Below are positions 1 through 11,102 of a DNA stretch of 64,000 nt, in pieces; the stretch's first letter is position 1, and each line of letters begins with the position of its first letter. The stretch spans positions 41,391,362-41,455,361 of the forward strand of contig NC_060061.1 of the NCBI RefSeq assembly GCF_020283565.1, given 5' to 3'. This stretch comes from Trifolium pratense. Its lineage: Eukaryota; Streptophyta; Magnoliopsida; Fabales; Fabaceae. The notes beneath the pieces are model-generated. The model saw nothing but the letters and a program-made list of their open reading frames with translations, was not told the origin of the DNA and made no database searches. The position numbers and the translations under genes are program-made.

Positions 1-704
1 CAAACATTAGTTTTTAATTACCGTTTTATCTCATTTAATTAACTAAAAATAGTTTCAGGTCTCCAAAAATTTCATAAAATATACCAAAAGTTCCAGAATA
101 TTATCTACTATTTTCCTGGTATAATGGTTTCAGTGAGTTGGTTGAGTGGTGCGTGTTAAATTACAACACACAAGTAACGTATTTAGTAGACAAAAAATGA
201 GATTAAGGTAGTGAAAAATTGCATTTTTTTTTCGGTGTCCAAATCAAACGAACCAAGTCTCTATTTGTAGAAAAAAAAATTATGAATTTTGGTATAAAAA
301 TAAAAAAATAAAAAATTAATTTACAACGAAATAATTGAGTTCAAAGTATTAAATGAACAAAAATCACGTCCAGCCAACCATTGTGTAACACGTGTCCTAC
401 TTTTAAAAAGCAAATTTTTCTCTCTCCAGGGTGTAATCCAGTGTGGCGCACGCGCTGGAATCTGATGGATCAGGATGATCTGGGATGTCGGATTGATCAG
501 ACAGTCTTGATGAGATCAGATCTTGGCTGTCTGATGGAAATCAACGGTCTGTAACCATGGTCCTTCAGTACGCGCGCGACACTGGATCCGCGTCTATTCA
601 TGGGTATTTTGGTTAATTAATTAAAAAGAATGGGTATTTTGGTCCAATTGAAAAGGTGCACCTTGCTAACTTAGACCTAACTAGGGTCTAAGTTAGAAAA
701 CCCC
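1..704. mobile_element. Right arm of a MULE-type long-TIR element (truncated by window start)
   Basis: This stretch is a second copy of the arm seen at 53400-54347. Both share the block beginning CAAACATTAG, the ACGCGCGCGACACTGGATC motif and the terminal palindrome GGTCTAAGTTAG. It ends AAAACCCC at 704, which matches in inverted form the GGGGTTTTCTAAC terminus at 52262. This copy lacks the hAT MITE nested in the 54-kb copy. It abuts a TA microsatellite (about 705-724), so its target duplication cannot be read. No ORF is visible. Confidence 0.75.
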
Positions 705-724
705 ATATATATATATATATATAT
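705..724. repeat. (TA)n microsatellite
   Basis: A run of TA dinucleotides directly follows the end of the MULE-type arm. Confidence 0.8.
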
Positions 725-770
725 AAGATAACTACACTTGAATGAAAGATAAATGGACAATAAGTAGTGC

Positions 771-1402
771 TAGGGATGACAATGGGTAGGGTATGGGTAG
801 GGTACTATAGTATTAGTACACATCCCCATACCCGCAGATTGAAAAAATACTCGTACCCTTCCTCATACCCGCGTGGGTAACAACTTTTGCCCCTGTCCCT
901 ATACCCTATGGGTACCTAGGTACCCATACCCGTACTCGTTACCCGCATTTTTACTAAAAATAAATTGATCAATTATAAAATATCATATAATTTTAATAGA
1001 ATTAAAAAAAATTCAAAGATTTTAATATTGACTAATGAAAATTATAAACAAAATTATTACTAACCTTATGTTAAAGTTCATATTTATGTTAAATATTCAC
1101 ATTATTTTTATATTATGTTATAAATAAACATTTTTATTAAAAATATGTAATAGTTTAGTAGAGTTGTACTGTTTTAAATTGATTTACATATATTATAATA
1201 TAATAATATAAATAAAATAAATATATATTATGCGGGTATGGGGCGGAGTGGGTACTAAGGTGTCCGTACCCGCACCCATACCGTTCATTTTTGCGGGTAA
1301 TAACCCATACCCGTGCCCGTACCCAAAATGCAGGTTTTTACATATCCGTTGTGGGTAATTTTTGCGGGTACCCTCTGGGTATGAGTCAAATTGTCATCCC
1401 TA
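771..1402. mobile_element. hAT-type MITE with GGGTA-rich subterminal repeats
   Basis: The terminal inverted repeats begin TAGGGATGACAATGGGTA and end ATTGTCATCCCTA. The 8 bases before (AGTAGTGC, 763-770) and after (AGTAGTGT, 1403-1410) match 7 of 8, as expected for a hAT target duplication. The subterminal regions are packed with GGGTA/TACCC units that can fold on each other; the centre is AT-rich and non-coding. Length is 632 bp and no transposase is present. Confidence 0.8.
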
Positions 1403-1689
1403 AGTAGTGTCGCTACCCCTTTTTGGATGACAAAAACCAACCCTGTTAAACACTACATCCTGAGACCTATGAGACATTACATTTCTATGCATGACTCTTT
1501 GAACTCTTTCCAAAATAGTCACAACATCTAGTGCTAGAAAACCAAAATCAAACATAAAAAGTATAAACACATGTTGATTGTCAGATCATGCTCTCTCGTG
1601 TCTGACCTTTGAATTTTATTTTTATTGTTAAACCTGGATTCCACTGATTCCAACCTTTCACCTGAGAGGACCATCTTTTCACAAGAGAT
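1403..1689. other. Intergenic, nothing recognised
   Basis: Non-coding flank between the hAT MITE and the LTR element. Confidence 0.5.
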
Positions 1690-2096
1690 TGAAAGAATTT
1701 AAATATAATAACCTTAGATCAATAGATACAAGTTATAGCATATTATCATATTAGAGAATATATGGGAACGGTGTACCTGGAATGGCAGCGGATCAATCCT
1801 TCTTAATTGAATTTGAGAGAGTAAGAGAATTGAGACGGTGCTTCTACCTCTCACTGATTATTCCTTATGCGTGTTATGTTTTTCAGTGTTTCTAGCTTAA
1901 TGGGATGGCTAGAATATATACTCATCAGTGGAGGCAGGGACCTCTCAATAGGCTGACTAGAAAGAACGGCTCAACCCATCACGGCCCGTTCACATTAAGC
2001 CTTATATTAAACATGACAAGTAATTGTATTTTTGATATTATACACTTTTAATTATATTTTAAATAAATAATTAAAGTAGATCCAAAATATTCAACA
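1690..2096 (-). repeat. 3' LTR of the LARD-like element
   Basis: Begins TGAAAGAATT and ends TTCAACA on the plus strand (TGTTGAA..TTTCA in element sense). It is a near-identical direct copy of 7468-7874. Confidence 0.9.
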
Positions 2097-2107
2097 ATCT
2101 CCCACTT
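2097..2107 (-). other. Polypurine tract
   Basis: On the minus strand the 3' LTR is immediately preceded by AAGTGGGAGAT, a typical plus-strand priming tract. Confidence 0.75.
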
Positions 2108-5100
2108 GGATTACTTTAATTAGTCTTTAAAATATAACATAAGAATAGTGATAGAAGTATATCAAATATTAATAATAAAACTTGTCTTTAAAATAGTATA
2201 AGAAACATAAGATTTAAACAATGCAGAAATTGAATCCGATAGGGCAAACAAAATCATACATGCTAAACCTTAAATTTCACATAGAATGATAAATATGGAT
2301 TAACATTTTTACATTAAGAATTTGTAATCCAATAATGGTCCATGCATCTAAAATGCTACAACAAACTCCCACTAACCCAAAATATAGAAGACTTAATCAA
2401 ATATATATAAGTTTGTCGTTAGTGGTTCTGCCAATGAGTTTTTGATTTTATAAAAGTCATAGAATATCCACATAGGTCAAGTAATTACTAACTTATAGGG
2501 ATAGCCTATTAAGAGAATAATTACTTTTAGTCGAAATCATTAAATGTTCTACAACGTTTGACATTCAATTAATCCAAATTTTAGCAAAAAAAAAAAAAAA
2601 AAATTGTGACTATGAAAATCCATAAAGAAATAGGAGACAGGAGAATCTCCAATTGGATTAACACAACCACTTAGTTTAAAAAAAATAAGACATGGATTAA
2701 TGTGGCCACAAGAATGTCAATAATGAACAAATTATGATTATGCAATTCATAAGTACTTTAAGAACACAATATCATACTCGATAGGAGTATTGATATTATA
2801 CGTAGTACTTACTATTTATGACCTTATAGAATGTGTAGTGTTGGTAAAGGATAAGCACAATATATTTGCATGCTAAGAGATAATTGTGCATTTTCCAACA
2901 AATTGACTTAAGCATCTAATTATGATGCTTTCCGAGATTAAAGAGTTGATATATATCTCAGTATAGTAGAATGAGACTGAAATTTAAAGTCTCTTAAGAT
3001 ATGCCATATTTTATTAAGCGCGCAAAAGTATATGACAAAAGTGAGATTATAACTTTAAGTTTTGTGTTTATATCATTGTGTACATATTTTCATTGATCTC
3101 ACATATATGAACAAGAGTGAAATTTTTATTTGAGCTCATAGTATATAATATTATGTACACACTCCCACTGATCCCACATATATAAACAAGAATGAGTGGA
3201 ATTTTCTTTAGTGTTTTCATTAGTGATCACTAATATACAAATATTATGATATGTAATATTTAACAGTGGGATACTTATTTGCTAGTGCAAAATTTTCTAT
3301 ATATATGTGGTTATATAATTTTATTTTATTTCAATACTAGAGTGTCACAAACTCAACCACATTTTTGCACATGAATATAGCAGAATTACTAACACAAGTG
3401 GTAACTCAATGATAATATAAAATCCAATATATACAAAACTTTTCAATGGCAGATTTTATAAGTGTTGGATTTCACGGTTAACCACATATTCTGCATTTAG
3501 AATTAAGGAGATTGTTTCACTTAACAATTTATAATATAAATCTCCCTATAACAAATAAAATTCTCAAAAGAATTTTTATATATAAAGTAGCTATCATATA
3601 AAGAGTATGATGAACATATATAAAAGGTTTATCATCATATGAGTGAGATTAAGTCTCTAGTATTATAAAATAGGATATGAGACTGTATATATAAAAAGTT
3701 TTAATAAATCACTCATAAAACTCAAATGCTACAATTATAGACACACACATTTGAGAAATAGTTTGGTTACACGCAGCGGAAATACACGAGACTTACATTT
3801 TATTATTATTGAGGGTATATGAGAAAATAGTCATTAACTTCCATAAGTGTTGAAAAATAACAATAGTTTGAAATATGTCAAATATAGTGAAAATAGAAAA
3901 AATTGAATATCTCAAATGTACACTTTAAAACCATTTAAAATAATGACATAAAATAAATAGAATTTTTGTTGGTAGAGTTGTTAAGCATTTGAGATTTTGA
4001 CATATTGCTTTTACAAAATGAGTTTACAAAAATATAGAATGATATGGAAGTATATAATAATTTATGAGAAAAGACTATAATTAATATCCTCAATATAAGT
4101 CTCTACAGTAGTTTTATGTCTAGAATTATGAAACAAATAAATATATTTGTTTCTTAGCTATAGTTAATTTGCATGTAGAAATTTCCTCACTTGACAAAGA
4201 ATGGTTTTTAAAATGGTTAGATATTTTTCTTACACCAAGGAAAGGATGATCATGTTAAGCAATGTCATACCGATAGGGTGTGTCCATTACGTCACACAAT
4301 ACATAGTGAGGATTCTCCCACTTGATAGAGAATGATAGTTGAATTAAAAGTTTGAAAATATTTTAAATAAATATTCAACTATTTCTCTATCACATAAAGA
4401 TCGTGTTGAGTGACGTCACACCGATAGGGTTATGTCCGCCACTTAACAAAATCTAGGGATAGATGGCAATCCAATTTTTATTTTTATTTTTAAATAAAGT
4501 TTAAATAATTCATTGATTAAAATTGGGATAATATTGGATTGCAAAATTAAGATAGTAGCTACATGCGCTATAATATATTTAGTGAAATTTCTTACTTATT
4601 GTAATATCATTCAAGGGTATTAAGGATAGTAAGTAAGAACTATAGCATTTCAATGTACGGTTTTTATGTCACAACATTTTAATAGTGACAGAGTATTTGA
4701 AATATAAGTATATAAAATTAAAGTACATTGAGTAATAACGAATATTATATTAACAACAACACACCGATAGGGTATAATTGTTGTCAGTATACTTTGCATA
4801 ATTGTATCCACGATAGGTGAGATTACAATTATACAAATCATTAATGTTTATGCTTAAAAATAATATGATAAAATAATATCATGCATAAACAATCTATTTA
4901 ATTTATTCAATTTTAGTCATATTCAAGTAATAGAAAAAATGCTTAAAAGTATTTTAAATTAGCACATCATAAATATGACTTTAGAATTTATATACGAAAG
5001 AATATGATAGCAAGAGTTATTATTTAAAATAAAAGTGTGTAAAATAGCTTTGTATTTTATCCAGAATAGAACTCTTAGACTAAGGTTTTAAATACTCCCA

Positions 5101-7452
5101 CTATAACTTAAATATAAATTGAAAATGGAGTATTATAGTAAGAAAACAATATATATACAATCATTATAGAGTTCTATTTAGAATTTCCTGGAAAAGGATT
5201 CCACTTTTATATTTATATAATTGCACAATAAGAGAAGAAGAAATAAATTTCTTCATATATGCAATAACCAGTAATGGGTCACAAGAGGTTAAAGAATTTG
5301 ATAAAACTGTGACTAACCTCATAAAGTGTGACATGACATTCATCCTTGTCTTTAGAGTCATTGGCCTTTGATGATTTGGCGAGAATACCATTTGATAACA
5401 TCATCTCAGAATATCCATGCATAAAGAATAAGCCATTAAAACATATATGAGACTCTAATTATAAATCAAAATAATTTACTTAAATATTTGGTTGCAAGGA
5501 TGATAATAGTTTTAAAATAGCCTTAATTTCAATAAACTTGTTTTGATGATATTTAAGTGATAAACAACAATGAGGCGTATAAATTTTAATTCATACTTAG
5601 AATTTTAGCATAAAAAAAAATGCAAGATTGCATCATTGAATAAAATAAAATATATAGTTTAATATTAACTTGATCCAAATATTTAATTGCGACAAGACAC
5701 TTAATTAACATAATTAGAAAGTTTATAATATTTGTCAGAAAGTTAAGAACAAGTGTATAAATTTATATTTGTCGCAAAAGAATTGTTCAACTATAAATAT
5801 TTGGATCGTTATGCTAAAATAATATGAATTGTAGAATTTAACTAATAGAGTAAATACACAATTGTCCATAATAGAATTCTCAAAATAACTTTTATTTTAA
5901 ATACTCCCAAAATAGTTTTCAATTTTAAATGGAGTTAATTGATGAGAAATAAAAGATTAGAGAGTTCTAAATTTTAAAATATTCTGGACAATAGTTACAT
6001 TTTATATATATAATTGCACATTCAATATTTTCATAAAAGGAGTATATAAAATGTATACAACTTTCTCCTTATATGCAATTATATAATTCAAGTCACATAA
6101 TTAAATTACACTGACCTCAGAGAATGTGACTTTCATCCTTGTATGTATGGTCACTAAGCTTTAATGGCTTTAGCCAGATTCCAGGAAGTCTTTTACGACC
6201 TCATCTCAAGCGGTTCATAAAATAAACAAAGAGAAAACCGTTATATCAAGTCATAAAACTCTTTCAATAAATTAATACAAGGATGTTATAATTTAATTTG
6301 CCTTAAAATTTACAAGTGGACATAACAAATTAACAATAAGGCAATATAGAATTGATATTGATATTTAAGTTTAAGAATATAAAATATTAGGTGTCGTATT
6401 AACAAAATTGAATCTAAAATAATTTTACATTTGTAACACGGTTAATCCATAAATTTGCATCGATGTTACTAATTTAGAAATTTCACACCTAATATTTTAG
6501 ACTCATATGTTGAGAATATATTATGTAAAATAGTGTACAATTCTCAAATTTAATAAACACCAAATATTTACATATTTAAGGAATAAATATCAAGAATGTG
6601 ATATTTATATGAAGAATGTGATATTGAAATCAAACAAATATTATTGAATTGAATCTATAATTATTTTGAGTACAATCCAGACCATTATTTTATTCAAAAA
6701 AAAAATAAAGTTAATTCCTTAATGACACATAAATTAAGAGAGTAAAATACATTTAAGTGTCATAAAATAGGATTAAGGAATATCTCCAAAATTATGCCAA
6801 AATAACAAATTTTGGTATTTAAAACACTGTTCACGCGCATGAGATGCACGCGCCATATATTTTTTTTTTTTTGCGTCTTCTTCGCCCGGAAAAGGGAAAC
6901 GGGTCGCGATGACCCGCGATTCGACTCGGATTGTTCATCCAAAATAATCAACGAAACATGACAATTTTATATCTATTTTGATGGCGATTAAGTAACATAT
7001 TGAAGGCACTTATCAATTTCAAGAATCATGGAACTAATCTTTATAAATTGCAGATCATATTAAATAGGGTTTATCTTTGAACCCATTATCATGATCGATA
7101 AAATCGTAAGAATTAAAGGACATGTTGATCGCAATTTTATTCCAAGTAGAATGCTTCAATTATTTTCCAAAACGACGGCTGGAATGATTTGGAATTTTCA
7201 ACAGAATATCAACGGAAGATGATTTAGAATTTACAATTATATATGAACATCTATAACATAGAAGTTCTGCACTTCTACAGCATATGAATGATGACATGTT
7301 ATATAGCTTCTTTTATTTTAGAAAACAAATAGATTACAAGCAATAGCGAACAGTTTAACAAGCAATAGCTATTTTATATCGATTCATTAGAATGTTGATT
7401 AAGTCAAATTAGGGTTCATGTGATTCGACAATAGCCATAATATGTATCTAAC
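2108..7452 (-). other. Coding-free interior of the LARD-like element with repeated short motifs
   Basis: About 5.3 kb with no long ORF. CTCCCACT (the complement of the purine tract) recurs near 2356, 3162, 4314 and 5095. CCGATAGGG recurs near 2237, 4271, 4422 and 4763. The segments around 5270-5440 and 6100-6210 resemble each other (both carry CATCCTTG), which suggests internal duplications. Short ORFs at 4650-4841, 5164-5391 and 6760-6951 resemble no retroviral-type protein. Confidence 0.6.
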
Positions 7453-7465
7453 GGCTCTGATACCA
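7453..7465 (-). other. Primer-binding site, initiator tRNA-Met
   Basis: The minus strand reads TGGTATCAGAGCC two bases inside the 5' LTR, the standard plant tRNA-iMet complement. It fixes the element's orientation. Confidence 0.9.
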
Positions 7466-7467
7466 AT

Positions 7468-7874
7468 TGAAAGAATTTAAATATAATAACCTTAGATCAA
7501 TAGATACAAGTTATAGCATATTATCATATTAGAGAATATATGGGAACGGTGTACCTGGAATGACAGCGGATCAATCCTTCTTAATTGAATCTGAGAGAGT
7601 AAGAGAGTTGAGACGGTGCTTCTACCTCTCACTGATGAGTCCTTATGCGTGTTATGTTTTTCAGTGTTTCTAGTTTAATGGGATGGCTAGAATATATACT
7701 CATCAGTGGAGGCAGGGACCTCTCAATAGGCTGACTAGAAAGAACGGCTCAACCCATCACGGCCCGTTCACATTAAGCCTTATATTAAACATGACAAGTA
7801 ATTGTATTTTTGATATTATACATTTTTAATTATATTTTAAATAAATAATTAAAGTAGATCCAAAATATTCAACA
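7468..7874 (-). repeat. 5' LTR of the LARD-like element
   Basis: 407 bp, pairs with 1690-2096. It is followed by the target duplication GAGAT at 7875-7879. Confidence 0.9.
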
Positions 7875-7879
7875 GAGAT

Positions 7880-8850
7880 TATCCAAACTCAGAAGAATGC
7901 ATACATATTAATTTGACCCTAGGAGCAATTTTGACTTTTCCCAAATCTACTACCCTCAACGAACAAGAAGAATAAGTTAATTACCACAAATGAAATTACC
8001 ACAAGGATATTGACATGACATCACATGATTACGTGTTTTGTATGTATATCGTATACTATAATTAATAGAGAGCTATTTTTATCTGAATTTGTTTTCTAAA
8101 AAATTACAACATTTTGAATTTATGCATCCAAGTGCGAGAAAAATGAGTATATTTTACCTCTCTTCTAACTTAACCAAAGTAATGGATTTGACTCCTGACT
8201 TGAACATATAGCAGTATTAAAACACTTACAAATCTATTTGTGTCCACAACATTCGAAAGATTAATCTTTACATTTGCTCGCAAAAAATATTTAATTTATG
8301 CAAAAAAAAAATGTACCGTGTTTAATAAGTAAAGATGAGAGAGAACCAAAGAAAAAAATTATCTTTTTTTCATTAGATGGATAAATCTAAATGGAAGTCG
8401 TTTTTAAAAACTTTGGATGAGAAAATATGATCACTAATTAAAATGTAGCACTTCACCAAAAAAGAAAATGTAGCATGACATTGACTAAGACTTGGAAAAC
8501 AAACCACTACATATTAATGACAATAAGTTTTGCATATCCACGCAAACACTCATATTAAACTATCAACAAAAAAAATTAATCAAAAAACCAACTAACTTCT
8601 AACAAAAATAACAACTAAAAATTAACCAGAGTTCGATCCTAGATAGAAACAATTCTTGATCAACTTTTACTTATTTCATCGCCGAACTCTAAATTACCGG
8701 AATATTTTCTTGCCTTGAGAACCAGAGAGTTAATACTAAAAAAATAACAACTACTAACTATTAACATTTAACATCGACCATTTAAAAAAAAAATTAACAC
8801 TTATCTTCTACTCCATAGGATGGGAAGACATACACAAAGTAAGTAATAAT
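7880..8850. other. Intergenic, nothing recognised
   Basis: AT-rich non-coding DNA between the LTR element and the small membrane-peptide gene. It lies 3' of that gene and no conserved coding segment is visible. Confidence 0.5.
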
Positions 8851-8853
8851 TCA

Positions 8854-9105
8854 TTAAAAGGAAGATTTTCGCCTGATATTATAAGGAAGACTGTTTAATT
8901 CTGCCATGGAATCTGTTTCTTGTTCATGAGAACGCCGAGCACGACGCTTCTTCAAACAAGGAACCATAAGGATGAACACCATGAAAAAAGAGAAAACTAT
9001 GACAAGAACGAGAAACATTATCTTTCCATCAAAACCATACTTCTTGTCATCAGAGAATTTAACTTCATCATCATCTAGTTGTTGAGGACTATAAGATGGT
9101 GTCAT
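8854..9105 (-). CDS. Small single-span membrane peptide, ATL N-terminus-like but without RING
   Basis: An 83-residue ORF with an ATG start at 9105. Residues 1-25 are hydrophilic and acidic, with Asp and Ser. Residues 26-50 form one strong hydrophobic segment introduced by FDGKIM, and a basic stop-transfer run (KKRRARR) follows. The short tail ends RRKSSF. The GKIM-plus-hydrophobic-helix arrangement resembles the N-terminal membrane region of ATL-type RING-H2 ligases, but no C..CHxxHC..C cluster follows, so ligase activity is not expected. It is either a truncated ATL relative or an unrelated tail-anchored peptide. Codon use looks gene-like and the ORF is not inside a recognised repeat. Expression cannot be judged from sequence. 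Confidence 0.5.
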   Translation of the reverse strand: MTPSYSPQQLDDDEVKFSDDKKYGFDGKIMFLVLVIVFSFFMVFILMVPCLKKRRARRSHEQETDSMAELNSLPYNIRRKSSF

Positions 9106-9737
9106 AGAGACAAATTATTTTTGTAAGGTCAGAAAATTAAGGTTTTTTTTTATCTTCACATAGATATTCAATGCCAAGTTTTTTTAAGGGAAGTATAAAT
9201 GAAACATTGAGTACTTTTAACAAATGCAACAAACTGTCACATTCATGTTTTGGCTTAATTTGCAACAATCTTAGCTTTACTTGTTTTGTTTTGTGTGTAA
9301 TTTTCTTCTATGATGATGATATATTGAGAATAATACTATGTGTGTGCTAGTACAATGAAATGAAGGTAGCCTCTAAACCTAGTGGCCCATGTTGGCTTTG
9401 TTTTTTTGTATATAATTTAGTAACATGTGATGTGATGTGATATGTAAGCTGCATATGAATAATGTTATTTCCTTGTTCGGTAGCCTTTGGCTAACATGCA
9501 CAATATGGTGCACGGTGCACAAGTTAGCGATTTCGTTATAACGATTATGAATTTTACAAAATCTATCGAAAGTTTATATTATATAAATCATTCATAATTT
9601 ATTTGATATGTTATTGAGACTCGTCAAAATTAACTGTTTATAAATTTTTATTAAATACAGTTAGACTTTACCGGTCTCAATAACATATCAAAATATTTTT
9701 TTAATTATTTTTATGAATGAAGCGAACTTGCGGTGAA
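9106..9737. other. Upstream intergenic region of the membrane-peptide ORF
   Basis: AT-rich. It contains an inverted pair, TGATATGTTATTGAGAC (about 9607) and GTCTCAATAACATATCA (about 9673), which may be ends of an old TIR element. No gene seen. Confidence 0.45.
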
Positions 9738-9832
9738 CCTGCTGTTGTTATAAGGTGTCGGTAGTTGTTATAAGGATTTTTTCCTGCTGTTGTTATAAGG
9801 TGTCAGTAGTTGTTATAAGGATTTTTTCATGC
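9738..9832. repeat. 45-bp tandem duplication
   Basis: Two successive copies of a unit starting CCTGCTGTTGTTATAAGG (9738 and 9783). Each unit itself contains two GTTGTTATAAGG-like cores. Confidence 0.8.
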
Positions 9833-10270
9833 AAGTAGATGTTGTTATGCTACCAAAACCTGCAATGAAAGAAATCAACGATTTGATCTGAGACTTGCTG
9901 AAAGCACTGTCCTCAAGGATTTATCCGCGGTTATGCGCAAATCCCCCAGGATTTAACAGACCTTTCTCAATGAGGTAACATAACTAGCAAGAAATAATTT
10001 GAAACAGATTGATGTTAAAACTCAGAGTGAGACAATATGCGAGGGAAGTAAATAATGAAACAAAGAAATCTGATTTTGAGAAAGAGTGAATTTTGTTTCT
10101 GCCTCAAAGTTTTTTCTCTATCCCTCTTCTCACGCTCTGCTGATACATATTTATATAAGGTCAAGAGCTTCTTTTCCTTTTGATAGGATTTGTTTGTTAC
10201 AAAACAATGAAAATAATAAGATTAGGATGAGCAGCTGTTACTTATCAAAAGGAAAAGAAACGTACGATTA
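9833..10270 (-). other. Promoter-like or LTR-like fragment
   Basis: On the minus strand a good TATA box (TATATAAATATG, about 10148-10159) is followed by a C- and T-poor leader-like stretch with no ORF. The block is more GC-rich than its flanks. An inverted pair CTTTTCCTTTTGATA / TATCAAAAGGAAAAG lies at about 10170 and 10245. It may be a solo LTR or an orphan promoter; I cannot place it. Confidence 0.3.
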
Positions 10271-10286
10271 CTTTTGAAATAAATCA

Positions 10287-10313
10287 TTATTATTATTATT
10301 ATTATGATGAAAC

Positions 10314-10358
<45 letters not shown>
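10287..10358. repeat. (ATT)n / (AAT)n microsatellite
   Basis: Runs of ATT then AAT trinucleotides separated by GATGAAAC. Confidence 0.9.
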
Positions 10359-10359
<1 letters not shown>

Positions 10360-10738
10360 TCACAACAGTTGATGTTTGGAAATAATGTGGCTAAATAATT
10401 ATTTATTTTTAAACAAGGTGACTAAATATCTTCAGAATAGTTTATATTTAGATTTAAAATATGAGTGTGTTAGGATGAAATTAATAATTAATTTTTTTAG
10501 AGGATTTAGAATTCTAAACAATTTAAAGCATTCTATTAGAATTACCTTCATTTATAAATGTGCGTGTTTGGATAAGAGTAATAGAAAATTGAATTGTAAA
10601 TTTTTTAACCACTTTTATAAATTTGAAATTTTTAGGGGCCAATTTGCAATTTTGAAAAGTTACCTACAACAAAACTGCTTTTTAGCGTCGGCCTAAATGA
10701 GATGCTAAATGGCCAAAAACGGACGCTACGTAGTTCTT

Positions 10739-10739
<1 letters not shown>

Positions 10740-10822
<83 letters not shown>
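10740..10822. repeat. (TA)n microsatellite, about 80 bp
   Basis: Uninterrupted TA repeat just inside the left end of the CACTA element. Confidence 0.95.
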
Positions 10823-10826
<4 letters not shown>

Positions 10827-11102
10827 CTCAACAAAAAGGTCTACATCCATTTAAATTCATCAATTCTTAACATGACCATCTATTTCTCATATATAACCAT
10901 ATATATAGAATGTCAACAAAAAGGTCTACATCCATCAAAATAACAACCCACAAAATATCCCACAAAATATATAACCTATCAAAATAGCTCTTAAACTTAC
11001 CACCAAAATAACCCACAAAGTCTATAACCAACAAAATCAAGTATCTTCCTCTTCATCAACCAATTGATCATTCAATTCATTATCATAATGAGGATGAGAA
11101 CT

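Larger units (their letters stand above)
1690..7874 (-). mobile_element. Complete non-autonomous LTR retrotransposon (LARD-like)
   Basis: Two 407-bp direct repeats (1690-2096 and 7468-7874) have TG..CA ends on the minus strand and are flanked by an identical 5-bp target duplication, GAGAT (1685-1689, 7875-7879). A primer-binding site complementary to initiator tRNA-Met lies just inside the right LTR and a purine tract just inside the left LTR, so the element reads on the minus strand. By eye the LTRs differ at about 7 positions (around 1.7%), so the insertion is fairly young. The 5.4-kb interior is very AT-rich, with only short ORFs and no gag, protease, integrase or RT motifs. It must be mobilised in trans, hence LARD-like. 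Confidence 0.9.

Noticed and set aside
6760..6951. Minus-strand ORF near the LARD primer site as a possible gag start
   Set aside because: Only 63 residues, basic and low complexity, with no gag motif and stops all around.
10376..10696. 106-residue plus-strand ORF
   Set aside because: Runs from AT-rich spacer into the CACTA terminus; composition is that of random AT-rich DNA.
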